Shown here: in pieces, positions 1 to 13,929 of the stretch
How positions within the stretch are numbered: the first letter of the stretch is position 1
How the letters are laid out: the number at the start of each line of letters is the position of its first letter
Assembly (NCBI GenBank): GCA_037074705.1
Contig: CM073595.1
Location: 71,720,139 to 71,784,138, forward strand
DNA from: Zhengitettix transpicula
Lineage: Eukaryota > Arthropoda > Insecta > Orthoptera > Tetrigidae
Length of the DNA stretch: 64,000 bases
Reading direction: 5' to 3'
Translations under genes and position numbers: made by a program
The notes under the pieces: generated by a model
Databases searched by the model: none
What the model saw: only the letters and a program-made list of their open reading frames with translations
What the model was told of the DNA's origin: nothing

Positions 1-111
1 TTGGAAGACTTCATGATATTGAAAAAAGTTCAGGGAAGTCGTACATCAAGAGAGGAAGAGCAGGCCACTGCGACTAATAACACAAACAAAAGTGGTGGTT
101 CAAGTTCTTAA
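1..111 (+). CDS. 3' terminal coding exon of an unrecognised gene (partial)
   Basis: Reading from base 1, the frame is open for 36 codons and stops with TAA at 109-111. The residues are charged then low-complexity: a hydrophobic/basic start (LEDFMILKKV), a SREEE stretch, then a Thr/Asn/Ser/Gly-rich tail ending GGSSS. It is followed by an AT-rich 3' UTR with AATAAA at 372-377, as expected of a terminal exon. The exon may begin before the window, or at a weaker AG at 31-32. I do not recognise the family. It lies head-to-tail with the downstream PPIP5K gene. Confidence 0.5.
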   Translation: MEDFMILKKVQGSRTSREEEQATATNNTNKSGGSSS

Positions 112-371
112 TACATCTAAAGACTTGCAATGAATGGGTGTATTGTTTATATAAAACAAATTTTCTATCCCGTTAATGTATATTATATTTGAATTTTTAA
201 TTTCATGATTTTAAATTTAATTAGATTTGCGTAAATATTGTATGTAGAAGCAAATACTAACTTGTATCGGTCTTTTCTTACAATTTTTTGCAATTTAATT
301 TTTTTTTCTTCTAGAAGTTTGATAAATAATTTTCACTATGTATTGTATACCTTTCATGCATGATTTAATTT

Positions 372-377
372 AATAAA
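372..377 (+). promoter_or_regulatory. Poly(A) signal AATAAA of the upstream gene
   Basis: A canonical hexamer 261 bases after the TAA at 109-111, followed within about 30 bases by GT-rich sequence. It fits the end of the transcript whose last coding exon opens the window. Confidence 0.45.
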
Positions 378-1289
378 GATTTGTATTTAAGTGATGAGTT
401 ATGAATCAGAAATACACTGCATGATTAATAATCAGATAATTAAAATTTGCATTCAACATACAAAAAAAATCTTTTCTTTAGAACATAATTATGGCAAATG
501 CTTAAAATATGCTATTTAACATACTATATTCCTGTAAAATCAATACAATATGTATTACATTACAGATAATAAAATCGCAGTATCCATGTTTACTCTCATA
601 TATTATCAGAAATATTTTCTTAAAAAGTATTGTAAATTATAAAAAATATTGTTTAGATAAAATGAGTATTGTTCACTACTGGATATCTAAAAAAAAAGCT
701 TTTTGGAGGCAATCTGTACCTAAGCAGAGTTACTCAATTTTGTTTCAGGTTAGATAGTAATGTTGGATAACAAATAATTTCTGTTACAAGGAAACATTAC
801 AACTAAAGTTAGGGGAGGAAACTACCGACTTACAGAATTTACACACAAACAGCAACTCACAAATGGGATTGTTTAATTTCAGGGTTAAATTTGGAGAAGA
901 ACTGCAATTGGTAATCGTATATCATCTCTCCAAATGAGAACAGTCTTTTTAGAGCTATTGGAGAAATTTATAAACAAGTGATTAATGAATTATATTGTAC
1001 CATATTCGTAGAAAACCTAAACGTCAATTGGTTAGGCAGAGATAACTTAATTTTAAGGCATTATACAAAACTTTAACTTAACAATTGAACAATACTGGGA
1101 TCTCTCAAATGTAAAAATATCTTTGGATTGAAATTTTAAGAACAAATAATAAAAATTCATAAAAATATCAGATTATATCAAAATACTGCACCCTAGAACA
1201 AACAAAACTTATTAGTAGGCCTCAATATATCTGATCACCTGGAACAAATGATATATGTAAATTGCTTACAGCAAAGACCATGTGATTGA

Positions 1290-2230
1290 AAGAAAAAAAC
1301 GGTTCCAAAAATTAATAACAAAACACTACACACTATTACATCATATGATGGTAAAAGGTACACTATATAGGAAACAGATATTGTTTCATTTTTCAATGAT
1401 TAAATTGATCATGTCGTGTCCAATAACTGTGAGAAATGCAAAACCAGTTCATTTTATTAATCCTGATTGGTGGGAGTCAAAACAGATTCCTCTTCCTTTG
1501 TACTGATGGTGAAATTAAAATAATAATAGAATATCTATAGAACTAAATAGCTGTGGGTGGAATGAAGTCTCACCAAATCTAGTCGAGAATTACCACAAGC
1601 TAATTCTTCATCCACTTGTTGAATTAGTAAATAGGTGCATTTGAAAAGGAATATTCCCAAGTTCCTTAAAAGTTACATATGTCCAATTAACAGGAACTAC
1701 TTTGATTGTAGTTAGCCGCTATAGGCTAATTTGAATATTTCAAATATCCAAAATAGAATCTTAGGTTTCCTATCTGAAAAAATACTAATTGCCAGCCAAT
1801 ATGGCTTTAGGAGTAGTTGTCTGCCACATTTTCAATAATGAATTTCGTGAAAAGATAACTACTCAAATTAAATGAATAAAGTAGAAGCACTATTTCTTGA
1901 CTGTAAACAGCATTTGACACTGTAAAACGCCATTTTAATTAGAAAACTGGAATGTTACTTGCTTTTAATGAAATACATTATCAATCTGACACAACACACT
2001 GAAATCGATGCAGCATAAAATGGTATTCACAAAACTGAACAAGCAGATTTCATTAGTGGAACTATGTATTTCATTAAGTAAATTATAAATGTAAATAGTC
2101 TCCAAGAGCTATTTATGAATTAAAAGGAAAATAATTTGAAAATAAGTTTAAGGAGTTTCTACAAGTAGTTGGAGTTTTAATGTACCTAAAATATCTGTGC
2201 TTAGGAATCACATCCTATACGAATTTACTT
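1290..2230 (+). mobile_element. Decayed non-LTR retrotransposon reverse transcriptase fragment
   Basis: Translated in shifting plus frames, this stretch keeps the order of fingers/palm motifs of jockey/CR1-like reverse transcriptases. There is a segment like the usual P-x-L-x-x-L-x-N-x-C-I-x-x-G-I-F-P block (about 1600-1660), then QYGFR (about 1797-1811), then FLDCK followed by a frameshifted FDTV-like stretch (about 1890-1925). Many stops and frameshifts break it, so it is a dead copy. It lies upstream of the first PPIP5K exon I can place. Confidence 0.6.
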
Positions 2231-2458
2231 AAAAACATTATCTCTCCAAATATTAAACCTCCCTGTAAATAATAATATACTCTGTAATCTAAACTTTTGC
2301 TTACTATCTTGATAGATTTGAATGAGTTTAGAACCAAATCATTCTTGTAAAATTAATTTCATGTAATTATTTATGTAACATTTTGACATTTCCCATATTC
2401 TATGCACTATGAATGATAATGAAAATATCATTATTTCAAATGAAGGATCCTGGTGTAT

Positions 2459-2558
2459 ATGATTAACAAGAAGGTCTCGGGATGCCAACCGGGTGAAAAC
2501 ATTGTAATTACATGACGTTTCGACGGCGGTCAATGCTCGAGCACTTCTTGTTAATCAT
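2459..2558. mobile_element. Short element with 15-bp perfect terminal inverted repeats
   Basis: ATGATTAACAAGAAG at 2459-2473 is exactly repeated in reverse complement at 2544-2558, enclosing 70 bases that are more GC-rich than the surroundings. The size and symmetry suggest a MITE or the end of a larger foldback element. No target-site duplication is clear. Confidence 0.45.
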
Positions 2559-2913
2559 TATTTCGTTTAACTGTTCCATTCTGGTATAAGCTCTGAAATG
2601 AGTAATTTGGTTTGTCCAATGCATTACTTTTCTACTGTATTTTTTTTAACTCTGAGATGTTAGGGGAACCATGTGATGATATTTATACTTACAGCAGAAA
2701 ATATTAAAAACATGATATTTTTATTAGGTAGTGTGTTTTCCCCTACAGAAGATTGGAGGATGTCAACAACAACCTCTTGCATGAAACTAAAAAGTGATAC
2801 CATATTACTAACAAAAAAGTTGCATGCTTTGTATCAGTTTATTTTTCAGTGACTACATTTTATTTGTTAGTCAGAATGGAAAACATCTAGTGAAGTCATT
2901 CTTCTTTTTTCAG

Positions 2914-3093
2914 GGCTGTGACAATGACTTTAGAGTGAAGGATGGGTGTGCAGACAGATGCAAACAGGTTGTTGTTGCCATATGTGCAATGGCTAAAAAA
3001 TCACAATCAAAACCAATGAAGGAAATTCTGACAAGATTGGAAGAATTTGAATTTATTAAAATTGTTGTAATACCAGAAGAGACTATTCTTAAG
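2914..3093 (+). CDS. PPIP5K: PPIP5K exon A: start of kinase domain
   Basis: Acceptor cttcttttttcag, donor AAG/gttata, 60 codons, phase 0-0. It encodes the conserved [17 protein letters not shown] block that opens the PPIP5K kinase domain. The ten or so residues before it ([12 protein letters not shown]) are lineage-specific. This is the first exon I can assign, and it lacks a certain start codon. Confidence 0.92.
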
Positions 3094-6000
3094 GTTATAA
3101 TCTTAATCTCTTTTTTTTGTGTGTGTGTATACATGAACTTCAAATTGAGAGGCTGTGAGACCTATTAAAGACTTATAATAATTTGTATATATTTCAGAAA
3201 CATGTTTTTCTAGTTTACAATTTTGTTGATCAAGTCTTTTTTTTAATAGTGTTATATGTTTCTCTTAACCAATTTTCTAATATTTAATTGAACTAGTACA
3301 TTTAATTCCAAGTGACATAATTTTGAAATTTACCACATAGTCAATTTTTATTCAGCATGAAATAACATGCACAATGAATAAAATTGAATATCTTTTAAAA
3401 AGACACATTAATGGAAAAGTAGTTCAATTTTCTTACTATATATCTTTCTGGTTCTTATATTGGTGATGGACGTGAAACTTTGTAGATTAAATCCATCTAC
3501 AAAACTGGAATCCTATCCTCCAAAAATTGAAAATTGTGACAAGAGATTGTTGTTAAGTTTTATAAAATGAAAATAACTTGAATTAATAATTTTACTGACT
3601 GAGATGACTCGTGTTTTCATTTTTTCATGTTACAGACATCTGTAGAATTTTGGCCTAAATGTGACTGTCTAATTTCATTTCATTCAAAGGGATTTCCTTT
3701 GGAGAAAGCAATACAGTATGCTAATTTAGTACACCCATTTATCATAAATAATCTTCCTATGCAATATGATATTCAGGTATGTTTCTTTCAAAATTAAATG
3801 TTTATTTTAAATTGGTATACATGTTTAATTAATTTCATGTGGGAATATTGCATGTGTTCTTGCTCTAGATATGTTTAGTAGAGTTTCTTATGGCTTTATA
3901 TTAAATTTACAATGATAACTCCTTGTGTTAATGAAATACCACTCCTATTTTAAGCTTTTGTTTGTAGAATTTGCAAATTTTGTCAACTGTTTGTTATTTT
4001 AGATGAATTGCTAGGTACATGAATTAAAATTTTATATTGCATTTCTTTTTTACTAGTTTCAATTATTTTAATAACATGCTCATTACTTGGTTTATATATG
4101 TTTTTGTTATATTAGAATTTTGATTATTTTTTCCAAGTTTGGAGTTTTATGAAAATTTTACAAATCTCTACTTTGTGTATATATCAAATTAAAATTTCTG
4201 TAATTCATTTTTCTGCAGGATCGACGACAAGTTTATTCAATTTTAGAAGGTGAAGGTATTGAAATTCCACGATATGCAGTCTTAGATCGAGACTCTCCTG
4301 ACCCTAAACGTATGTAATTTTATGTTTATATAATTTCATGTGTAATGCTGCTAAAATTTATTGGGCTTTTGAATATTTCTAGTTTCCCTACCCTGAATAA
4401 AATCATAATATATCATATTCTTAATTTATATAAATTGCTCTTCCTGAAGCACTCTTTATCTGAAAATCTGAACTTTTTACTTCAGGGAGAACCATAATTT
4501 TAATCCACCACCAAAGTCCATTTCAGGGAACATATTAATGGGCATTTTCCTTTCCACATTGCAGTGCAACAGTCTTAAAATTTGTTAGTCAGATTGCATT
4601 AAAAGATATTCTATCATCTAGATGTTCCGCTAGTGCAAATATACATGTCTGTTTTGGATCATGAAGATGCAGAAGTTGGGGAGATATTTGATGAAATTAG
4701 TGAAATACTATTGATGGAAGAGCAAGTATAGCCATTGAAAAAAGCTGTTACAAATACAATATTATTTTTAATAAGCAAACTATTCCATTCTGTAAGAACA
4801 TGGTATAAGAGACTTGTTTGGAGAACTGTCCTATATGGATTTGAAATAAGGACACTTAGACAGAAGCAAAGAAAATACCTCGAAAGGTCTTGTGTTCTTG
4901 AAGTGGGATGGGAAAATTAAGTGAACAGGCAGGGTAGTAAATGAGGTATTAATAAGAGTAGAAGAAAATAGATCGATATTGTGAATATTTTGTCAAGTTA
5001 AGGGAAACTAGATTAGACTGCTTGTTACACAATACTAATAGAGTGCAAGGAAATGTAAATAATTTTATAGGGCCTGAAAGGAGAAGGACTTGGTATATTT
5101 ATGATATGAAGGAAGTATTAAATATTGGATTTGTATGTAGGTGTAAATGGAGTGCAAGTTTTCAGAAAAGTCTGTGGATGTGTTACAAGACCAAAAACTC
5201 AATAATATTGTTATATTTTCTGAAAATTTTAAACTTCTTAACAGAAATTAAAAATGAAATATATTAAATATTCCTTGCTAGCCAATGGCTTTTAAATATT
5301 GTAAATGATGATGTTGCAATTGTCAATATATCGTGTGAATATTTTTAAAACAAAGTGGGCGATTCTGCCCTCACCAGAATACAAGGGATATACCTCTGGG
5401 AAACCATTTGGCCAAGAATAAAGTCACTCCTTCTTCAATACAATACTTCACTTAAAAATAGTTATGGTGAATGGCTCCAAGTGTGTCTTCACTTCTTCAG
5501 ATGTATTTAATAAATATGTACTTAACTTTGACATTGTTTTCACACTCATTTTCTTTAGGAAATTGCAAACAATGATGAACTGATTATAAATTAGTCTCAG
5601 AGCTAAAATTTGAGTAGCCATTATTAAAGTAGAACCATTCCTAATTTTGATTGAATGGAATCATTTTTAGTTTTTGTTTATTTTTTTTTCCAGATCATGA
5701 ATTGGTTGAATCAGAAGATCACGTAGAGGTTAATGGTGTTGTCTTTAATAAGCCATTTGTGGAAAAACCTGTTTCTGCTGAAGATCATAATATATACATA
5801 TACTATCCAACATCTGCTGGAGGTGGAAGTCAAAGGTTGTTTAGGAAGGTAAGAAGACTTTTGGGTGTTTAAGCTGTGACTATTCCACTAATATAACTAT
5901 TATTTAAAGGGACGAGTCTAGTCTGGATAGTTACTCTTCATTAATCTCATTATGTTTGGAATTCAAATAATATTCAACTGATTAATTTCTCAGCAATTAG

Positions 6001-9000
6001 AAAACCTTCAAATTGACAACTGTGATTGTTTTTGCCTCAGGAAAAGAAACTAGATCCGAAGCAGCTTTTCTTAAATTACTACAAGTATTTAAATAAATGT
6101 TTGCAGACATACTAATCTCAATTCCTATAAAAAATTGCATAGCAAGGATTTTATATAATGTAATTTACCCGAGTACAACAAATATTTTCCCAGCAAAATT
6201 TGATTGGTCACTGAATCTGAAAATCTGCATATCAAAGCATTGTAGAATCAGTGAAAAAGGTGCACACATTATCAAATATCATGTGAGTTGAGATTTTGAT
6301 CATATTTAACCCCATATTTTATGGTGATATATGTATTGGGTTGTTTGTATTAATGATATTTTTTCTTACCTTATAATGCTTCCAACATTGTAATACCTTT
6401 TACATCTCATTGAACTCCAAATAACTGCATAATATATAAATGTTGTCAGAACTTGGATAAAATGTTAATTCTCGGTGTACGTTTTTTAATAGTATTCATT
6501 CAACAGCCTGAAAATAGTATTATGTGATAATATTTGCACAAATTTTGAAATCTGTCCACTCTAGTTTTAAACATGTGCTGTACTGTTTATTTGTGGTAAA
6601 GGTTTCTGTTTCACATGGTACATTTATCTGAAAAGAGTACATACTCAAATTCAGTAATATATATTTCTGGGATTTTTAACGACTTCAACAGGTTTACAGT
6701 ATAATACTTGAAATATAGATAGTATTATGTAAATTATTTTATATTTTACCATTGAATAATGTAATTTAAAATGTGTATTATACAGATTGGCAGCAGAAGT
6801 AGTGTATATTCAGCAGAATCCAGAGTTAGGAAATCAGGATCTTATATTTATGAAGACTTTATGCCAACAGATGGAACTGATGTTAAGGTGAATTAATTAA
6901 TGTAATGCTTAAACATTTTTTCTGCTTCAATCATTCTTCTATATTACTATGACAAGATTCCTTAATGTTTTAGGTAAAGAATAGGTTCTTGAAATATCAT
7001 AATTAATTATAATATATGAGAGTTAAACAAATGATAGCAATTTAAAAATCAATATGTGTCATGTAACATATCTGTATAAATGTGGTGGCATTATAATCAT
7101 TTTTTTAAATTTGAAGTACCACCTCATGTCCTGCATATATATATGATATTGTCAAAAATAATTGCGATATTGGTATGGAAAGGAAAGAGAGATAGGTTGT
7201 GGCTTACCTGAAAGTGAAGTGTGGTGTCGCTATAAGGAACTGAAGGTTGTTCTTCAAATTTTCGGAGGCTCTCAGCCTCCTTCTTCAGGAAGGAGGCTGA
7301 GAGCCTCCGAAAATTTGAAGAACAACTTTCAGTTCCTTATGGCGACACCGCACTTCACTTTCAGGTAAGCCACAACCTATCTCTCTATCCTTTCCATACC
7401 AATATTGCAAATATTTTTGACAATGTCACATTCTTACTATTACAATATTTGGATTACAAATTTGGATAGGAAAGAGAGATAACAATGGCGACTTACCTGA
7501 AATCAGTAGTTGGTCCAGTCTAGCATAGGTGGAAGTTCAAATTTTCGAGGTGCATGAGCCTATTTTGTCAGGAAGGAAGATCTGAATTGTGCTGGCCGGG
7601 TGGGAAAGCAATGATTTCAAATTTTCAAGGGCCTCAGTCCCCTTCCCCAGGACTGTAGAACATATAGACTCTGTTTAATGGAGAACAAGATACAAACTTC
7701 AGATCTTTATAGTAACCAGAAGGCAACTTTTGGAAAATGCCATTATGTGTCAGCAACTAGGGACTAGGGAAACCAGTTGAGTCCATATAAGTCTCAGTCT
7801 ATAGGTCTGAATTTCTTTTTTCTGGAAGGTCAACAGTTTTCTTACCATTCTAGTTGTTTGAAAAATTTTATTTCAATTTTTTTTATATTTATTTTACACT
7901 CTCCTATGCCATGGTTTTCTTTCTGCTTAAGTCCTCTCTTACTATTCCCTTCAGTCTGTATGACTCCATATTGCTGTAACAATTTAATAAGTTTAGATAT
8001 TTGTCAAAAGTTTAATTTTTTTTCTATTAAAAAGTAGATTTTTCATGAAACCATAACTTATTTTTTGCAGGTTTATACTGTTGGGCCAGATTATGCCCAT
8101 GCAGAGGCACGAAAATCTCCTGCCCTTGATGGAAAGGTGGAAAGGGATAGAGAAGGAAAAGAAATCAGATATCCTGTAATTTTGAGCAATGCAGAAAAAT
8201 TAATATCCCGTAAAGTTTGTAGGGCTTTTAAACAAACCGTCTGTGGTTTTGATTTACTAAGGTATTGTTTTATATATTTTTGTGGTATTAACTTTAATTC
8301 GTATTATCTAATTTGGTCATAAATAATTGCTATAATGAAAATGAAGCAACAATTTGTAAGTTTTAAGTTCATCCAAAAATATTTACTAAAATTAACCTTT
8401 TAATTTAATTACATATAAGCTTTACATTTGCTAAAAATATTTAGAAACTACATTATGAGTAGATATTAAAGAATGTGAAGTGAAAGCAAAAGTTGAAATG
8501 GCTGTTTTAGTAATGCTGGACTGAACCAAGTAGGTTCATGCAGAACTGTTCATGCATGACTGATGCTGTGAATGAGGTTTTGTTTTACCATTTTAATGTA
8601 GACTTTCATCATTCTTATTTTCTTTTCTTGTTTTACTATCTCATACCATTTCAAAGAATTTCATTCCCTACTCACTTAATTCATGCTCTCATCTGCTTTT
8701 CTAACTTCTTTAGAATGTTGTCTGTCTTGAATTTTTTATTTGCTCTTGTAACCTAGATTTGGCTAGGCAAGTAATATTTTATTTGTTAATAATTTTGGGA
8801 GACAGGGTTTCTTAGTAAATAATTGGAGGTTTGGTTTGACTTTATCAAGAATGCAAGAAATTTATTTTGTAAATGCTATCCTGATGTTGTTAAACAGGGA
8901 CACTCCAAATTTAAACTGACAATCATTCTGTTTTATTGTTCTAGACCTGCATTTACTATTGACATTTACATATTGCCATTTATATATTTCCTAATTTTGT

Positions 9001-12000
9001 TTTTTTACTGTTACTAATTTTATAATTATTTTTTGTTTGTAACTTGTGACACACAGTAAAATAAGGAAAATTTAATTATAATTGGATTTTCCTTTGTGCC
9101 CTGTCGAGATTGTATTAGACATCATATTTAATATCCTGTACCATGCATCCATGAATATAATGAATTACCATCCAAGTATGTTTTGTTGGTCGGCAATAGG
9201 TACATTATATTCATTTCCTTCTGTAAGAGTGAGAATGTTTCTTATCTTGTAGTTGGAGATGTGCGTTGGTGAAAGAGACCAACAAAGTAATGAATGAGAA
9301 AAAGAATTTAGAAAATGTTAGTAAGGGAAGGAATACATGATGCATCTTGAAAACAAGAAATGTTTGAGGGATGTATTTTGAGGAACGGGCTGAATTAGAA
9401 CTGCAACAGGGGTTGAATGAAGAGAAAGATAAGGAAAAACAGTTTATAAATAAGATGTGGTTGATACAGGAGAGAACCAAATCAGGCGAGTCATATGACT
9501 GTTGACTAAAACAAATCAGTTTCAACACTAGTATCTAAGCCAAATATAAAACTCTTGTGGAATATCCTGTAAAAAAAATTAACAGCTAAGAGTTTGTGTA
9601 ATATGATTTACATGGCTTTTAATGCTTATTGTTCAGGAGGCTGACACATTTCCGATCTTTTGCAGCAGATTTATTATTATATTTTTGAAACTTTTAACAT
9701 AATACTTTAACTAGATGTGGTATTTAATTTAGAACTAAAGCATGTTTAAATATGAGTAACAAAAAATTAATGTGATGTGGATTTTTGTTTGTGTTTAATC
9801 TCACTACAATCTGTAAATAAATTTTCAGAGCTAATGGCAAGTCTTTTGTTTGTGACGTAAATGGATTCAGTTTCGTTAAAAACTCAAACAAATACTATGA
9901 TGATTGTGCAAAAATATTGGGAAATATGATTTTACGTGAATTGGCGCCCACTCTGCACATCCCCTGGTCTGTACCATTTCAACTAGATGATCCGCCTATT
10001 GTACCCACAACATTTGGAAAAATGTAAGTTAATCTAATGAATTTTCTCATTTTTCAATGGAATACTTTCGTTCTTTTATAAACACATTAACTAGTATAAG
10101 AAGTTGCTGAAAATGAAGCAGATATTTAACGTATGCACTTCTATACATACATAAATGTGCCTAAAACATACTTTGTTTTTATACTGGCAATTTGGTTCAC
10201 TGTGGTAGCTCTAATGAAGCAATAGCAAGCTCCAATGAAAATATTGTTTGTGTTCTATTGTCTGGTTTATGACCTAAGATTTGTAGAGAGAAAAATTATA
10301 CAGGCAGTGAAGTATTATACTTACATAAAGATAAGTTAAAGAGATGTAGTATCCATAGGCTAATGTTTCAAACAGTAAACAACTCTGTTCATCTCCAGGA
10401 GGTAAGTAATTTCAGTTCAGAGCATAGGCATGTAAGTCCATAACACTTACAGTCATAATTAGTTGAGAGATTCTTTATATATCAGTGTCAACTTTCTAAG
10501 CACTTGTCACCAGTATTCTAGTGTGCTTTCTAACTTTGGCTTATAAATTTGGATTTGAACTGCAGAAAAACAACCAAACCAAGTTCCCATTAACATTATG
10601 TTCATAACATGCAACAGTAATTACTGAAGTACAAGTACCGTCACCTGTTGACAAGTATGAAATTATTCAATTTACTTTCTAATAAATTTCATTTCCTTAG
10701 GATGGAACTGAGATGTGTTGTAGCAGTGATTCGTCATGGTGATCGAACTCCAAAACAGAAAATGAAGGTAGAAGTCAGGCACCCAAAGTGAGTTGCAAAA
10801 GTGGAATTATCATATGTCTAATATACAATATTGAGGATATATTCATGATTTTCTCATATAAGATCAAGTAGAATATTAATATATAAAAAGTTCCAAATAT
10901 AATTTAATGCTTAGTAATTATTGGAATCATTCAGAAAAATACGGGCTCAATTGTTCCTATTGTGCTATTTCAAAATAAACACTATTTCATGTTTTATACT
11001 ATTAACAATCAATTATAGTACTCAATGGAATAGTATTTGATATTACAATAGAAATCATAATAAAATATATGGGTGACACATGGAATTTAAAGACGTGAAA
11101 ATATACAACATGTAATACATTTTCTCTAGATATTTTGGACATATTGTGTGCTAATTCTATTAATAGCCTTCCAACTGCTTGAAACTTGATTTCTTGATAC
11201 ATCTGTAATACAGTATTTAATTTATAATGTTTCTCAAAATTGAATTATATTATTACAGCCCCAAACTCTTATTAAATTCAGTTAAACTGTTAAAAATATT
11301 AAACTAATACTAGATTATAAATATTTAAAAAAATATATAGTTGTTTCTTTATTTACTATGATTAGTCAAAATTAGATCTAAATAAGGCATATTTATATAC
11401 TTCATGTAAACCCATTTACATATTGCCTTTACAGGTCAAGTCAGTAGTGCAACTTTGAAAAGGTGCCAGTTTAATATTTAAATACAAATAAACTAATCAT
11501 AAAAACAAAATGCAATTGTAATTCTAGTAAGACAATTTGTTTATTTTTTAGATTCTTTGAAATTTTTGAAAAGTATGATGGTTATAAGGATGGCCATGTT
11601 AAACTTAAGAGACCAAAACAGTTGCAGGAAATATTAGACATTGCTCGATTTTTGCTGAATGAAATTCAGCACAGAGAAGCGGATCCAGAAATAGAAGAAA
11701 AACAAGGCAAATTAGAGCAACTAAAAAGTGTTCTTGAAATGTAAGTGGTAATTATGTATTTATCAAGTATCCTCTTTCCTCCCTAAAACTTTTTATCACT
11801 TAAAACTGTTAACTTTATTCCTCATCTCATTAAGGATGAAATTGTGAAAATTTTATGTTTGAATTACTCCCTACCCTATATCATAAACAGATTAAGGTGA
11901 TGGCTTTGCTGAAATTGAAGCTCAGCATCGCCATTCAGGACAGAAGGAAGTTCTTCAAATTTTCAGAGGCATTAGCCTCCATCTCCTGTTCAGATCTCAA

Positions 12001-13866
12001 CTTGTTTAATATTGACACTAATAAACATAAATTGTCCTGCATAGAAGCTTACATTTCTAATTTATCTTTATTGTTATCAGGTATGGTCATTTCTCTGGAA
12101 TAAACCGTAAAGTTCAGATGAAATATCAGCCAAAGGGAAGACCAAGAGGATCAAGCTCAGATGACGGTATTGGTACAAGGCTTTGTATTTATTTTCTCAT
12201 ATATGTATTTTATAATTGAAAGATTACATTTCTGTAAAGCAATCACGAGTTTCACCAATTTTTATCACAGCATATAATTTCAGAGATGGCTTAATTTAGT
12301 AGTACAAAATCTTAAATTATTCTAATACCCTTATAAAATAACTTTTATTAGATGTGCCAAAGGAGCCATCCCTTGTTCTGATTTTGAAGTGGGGAGGTGA
12401 ACTGACACCTGCAGGCCGCATTCAAGCAGAAGAGCTTGGAAGGATCTTCCGCTGTATGTATCCAGGAGGCCAAGGTAGACATTTGAGTGGTTCGTATCTC
12501 CAAAATTCCATATATTTCATTTACCAATCTCTCATTCTCACATTTTGTGTATATGTTCATGTGTTTATTACATTAAAATTAAGAAAATCTCTATGTTGTA
12601 AGGTTTATTGTTAGAGGAATGTACCTTGTTATTGTATGGGTCTGCCCATATTGCATATTATTATTTGTCAATGGAAGTCCGGTATTAGTTTAATTTTGAT
12701 CATTGTCCAAAACATTACTTAAAAAAATATTCTTGTTTTTAAGGAATTTTACAAAAAATGTTTTGAACATCAGTTGATGATGGCATTGCTAAAACCTTCT
12801 TCGACGAAATAAATGGTTTGAAAAATTATAACTTTTTATTTCCTGTGACTGATGGAAACATTTATAGGATAATTCAATTAATAATAAGATATTTATTGAA
12901 TTTTAATGTTGATTTATGTCAGTAATCAAGTTTGGATGATCCTTTTGATTAAAAGTTTCCTTTGGTTTTTGGAAACTAGAGTTGAAACCTCTTTATCGTC
13001 AATAGCCCTTTTGTATTGTATTTATATGATGTGTATCAGTAGGAATAAGTTATGCTAGGAGTTAGCTAGTATCAATAAATGCAACAGCAATGTACAATAA
13101 GCGTGGAGTTCATGAAATTGTCTAGAAATCTCGGATATATAAAAAGTTTAGTACCTCGAAATGGCATGTGAAGTGATGAACTGAGAGTAGTATTCTTCCT
13201 CACTACTTGAAAAATTCTGCTCTCTGTAAAATATAGGTACCATATCCTTACTAATATATATATATATATTATATATATACACACATATATACACATATAT
13301 ATACACACACACAATATTAGGATCATCCATTAAGGAATAGGAACTAATTTGGTGAAAAGTCTCATTCGAACATGGATAGTGAGGAAGGATAGAAATAAAT
13401 ATGAGTATTACACATTATGTGAATTCATATGCTCAGGCATAGAGTCATGCACTGTACTGAGCAGATCATGTAGGTCCAAGTCCTGCCTGGATCAAATATT
13501 TTCAGTCTTTCCATCTTCTTCCTTCCTTCTCCCTGCTTTGAACATATGCTTTTCTATGTGCACGATTCTGATCATATGAAGTCACATAAAGCATAATCCT
13601 CCTATTTATTTCTATCCTTCCTGACTATGCAAGTGTGTGTTTATGTGTGTGTATATATATGTATATGTATATTTGTAAGGATATAACATTGTCAAAAATA
13701 ATTGCTATATTGGTATGGAAAGGAAAGAGAGATAATTTGTGGCTTGCCTGAAATTTAAGTACGGTGTAGCCACAGAGTACCGAAGGAAGTCTCCTGTGGC
13801 TATACCATACTTCAATTTCAGGTAGCCACAAACTATCTCTCTTTCCTTTCCACACCAATATTGCAG

Positions 13867-13929
<63 letters not shown>

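Larger units (their letters stand above)
396..2913. other. Intergenic or 5' region of PPIP5K; first exon(s) not located
   Basis: Apart from the decayed reverse transcriptase and the small inverted-repeat element I see no convincing coding exon. The N-terminal start and 5' UTR of PPIP5K should lie here. Exon A needs a phase-0 partner. An ATG at 2760 after a good acceptor (ccctacag, AG at 2757-2758 region) does not offer a phase-0 donor, and an ATG at 2824 is open straight into exon A but would encode an atypical hydrophobic leader. Confidence 0.4.

Noticed and set aside
7162..7368. Plus-strand 68-codon open frame
   Set aside because: It runs through both arms of a palindromic repeat; the peptide mirrors the repeat.
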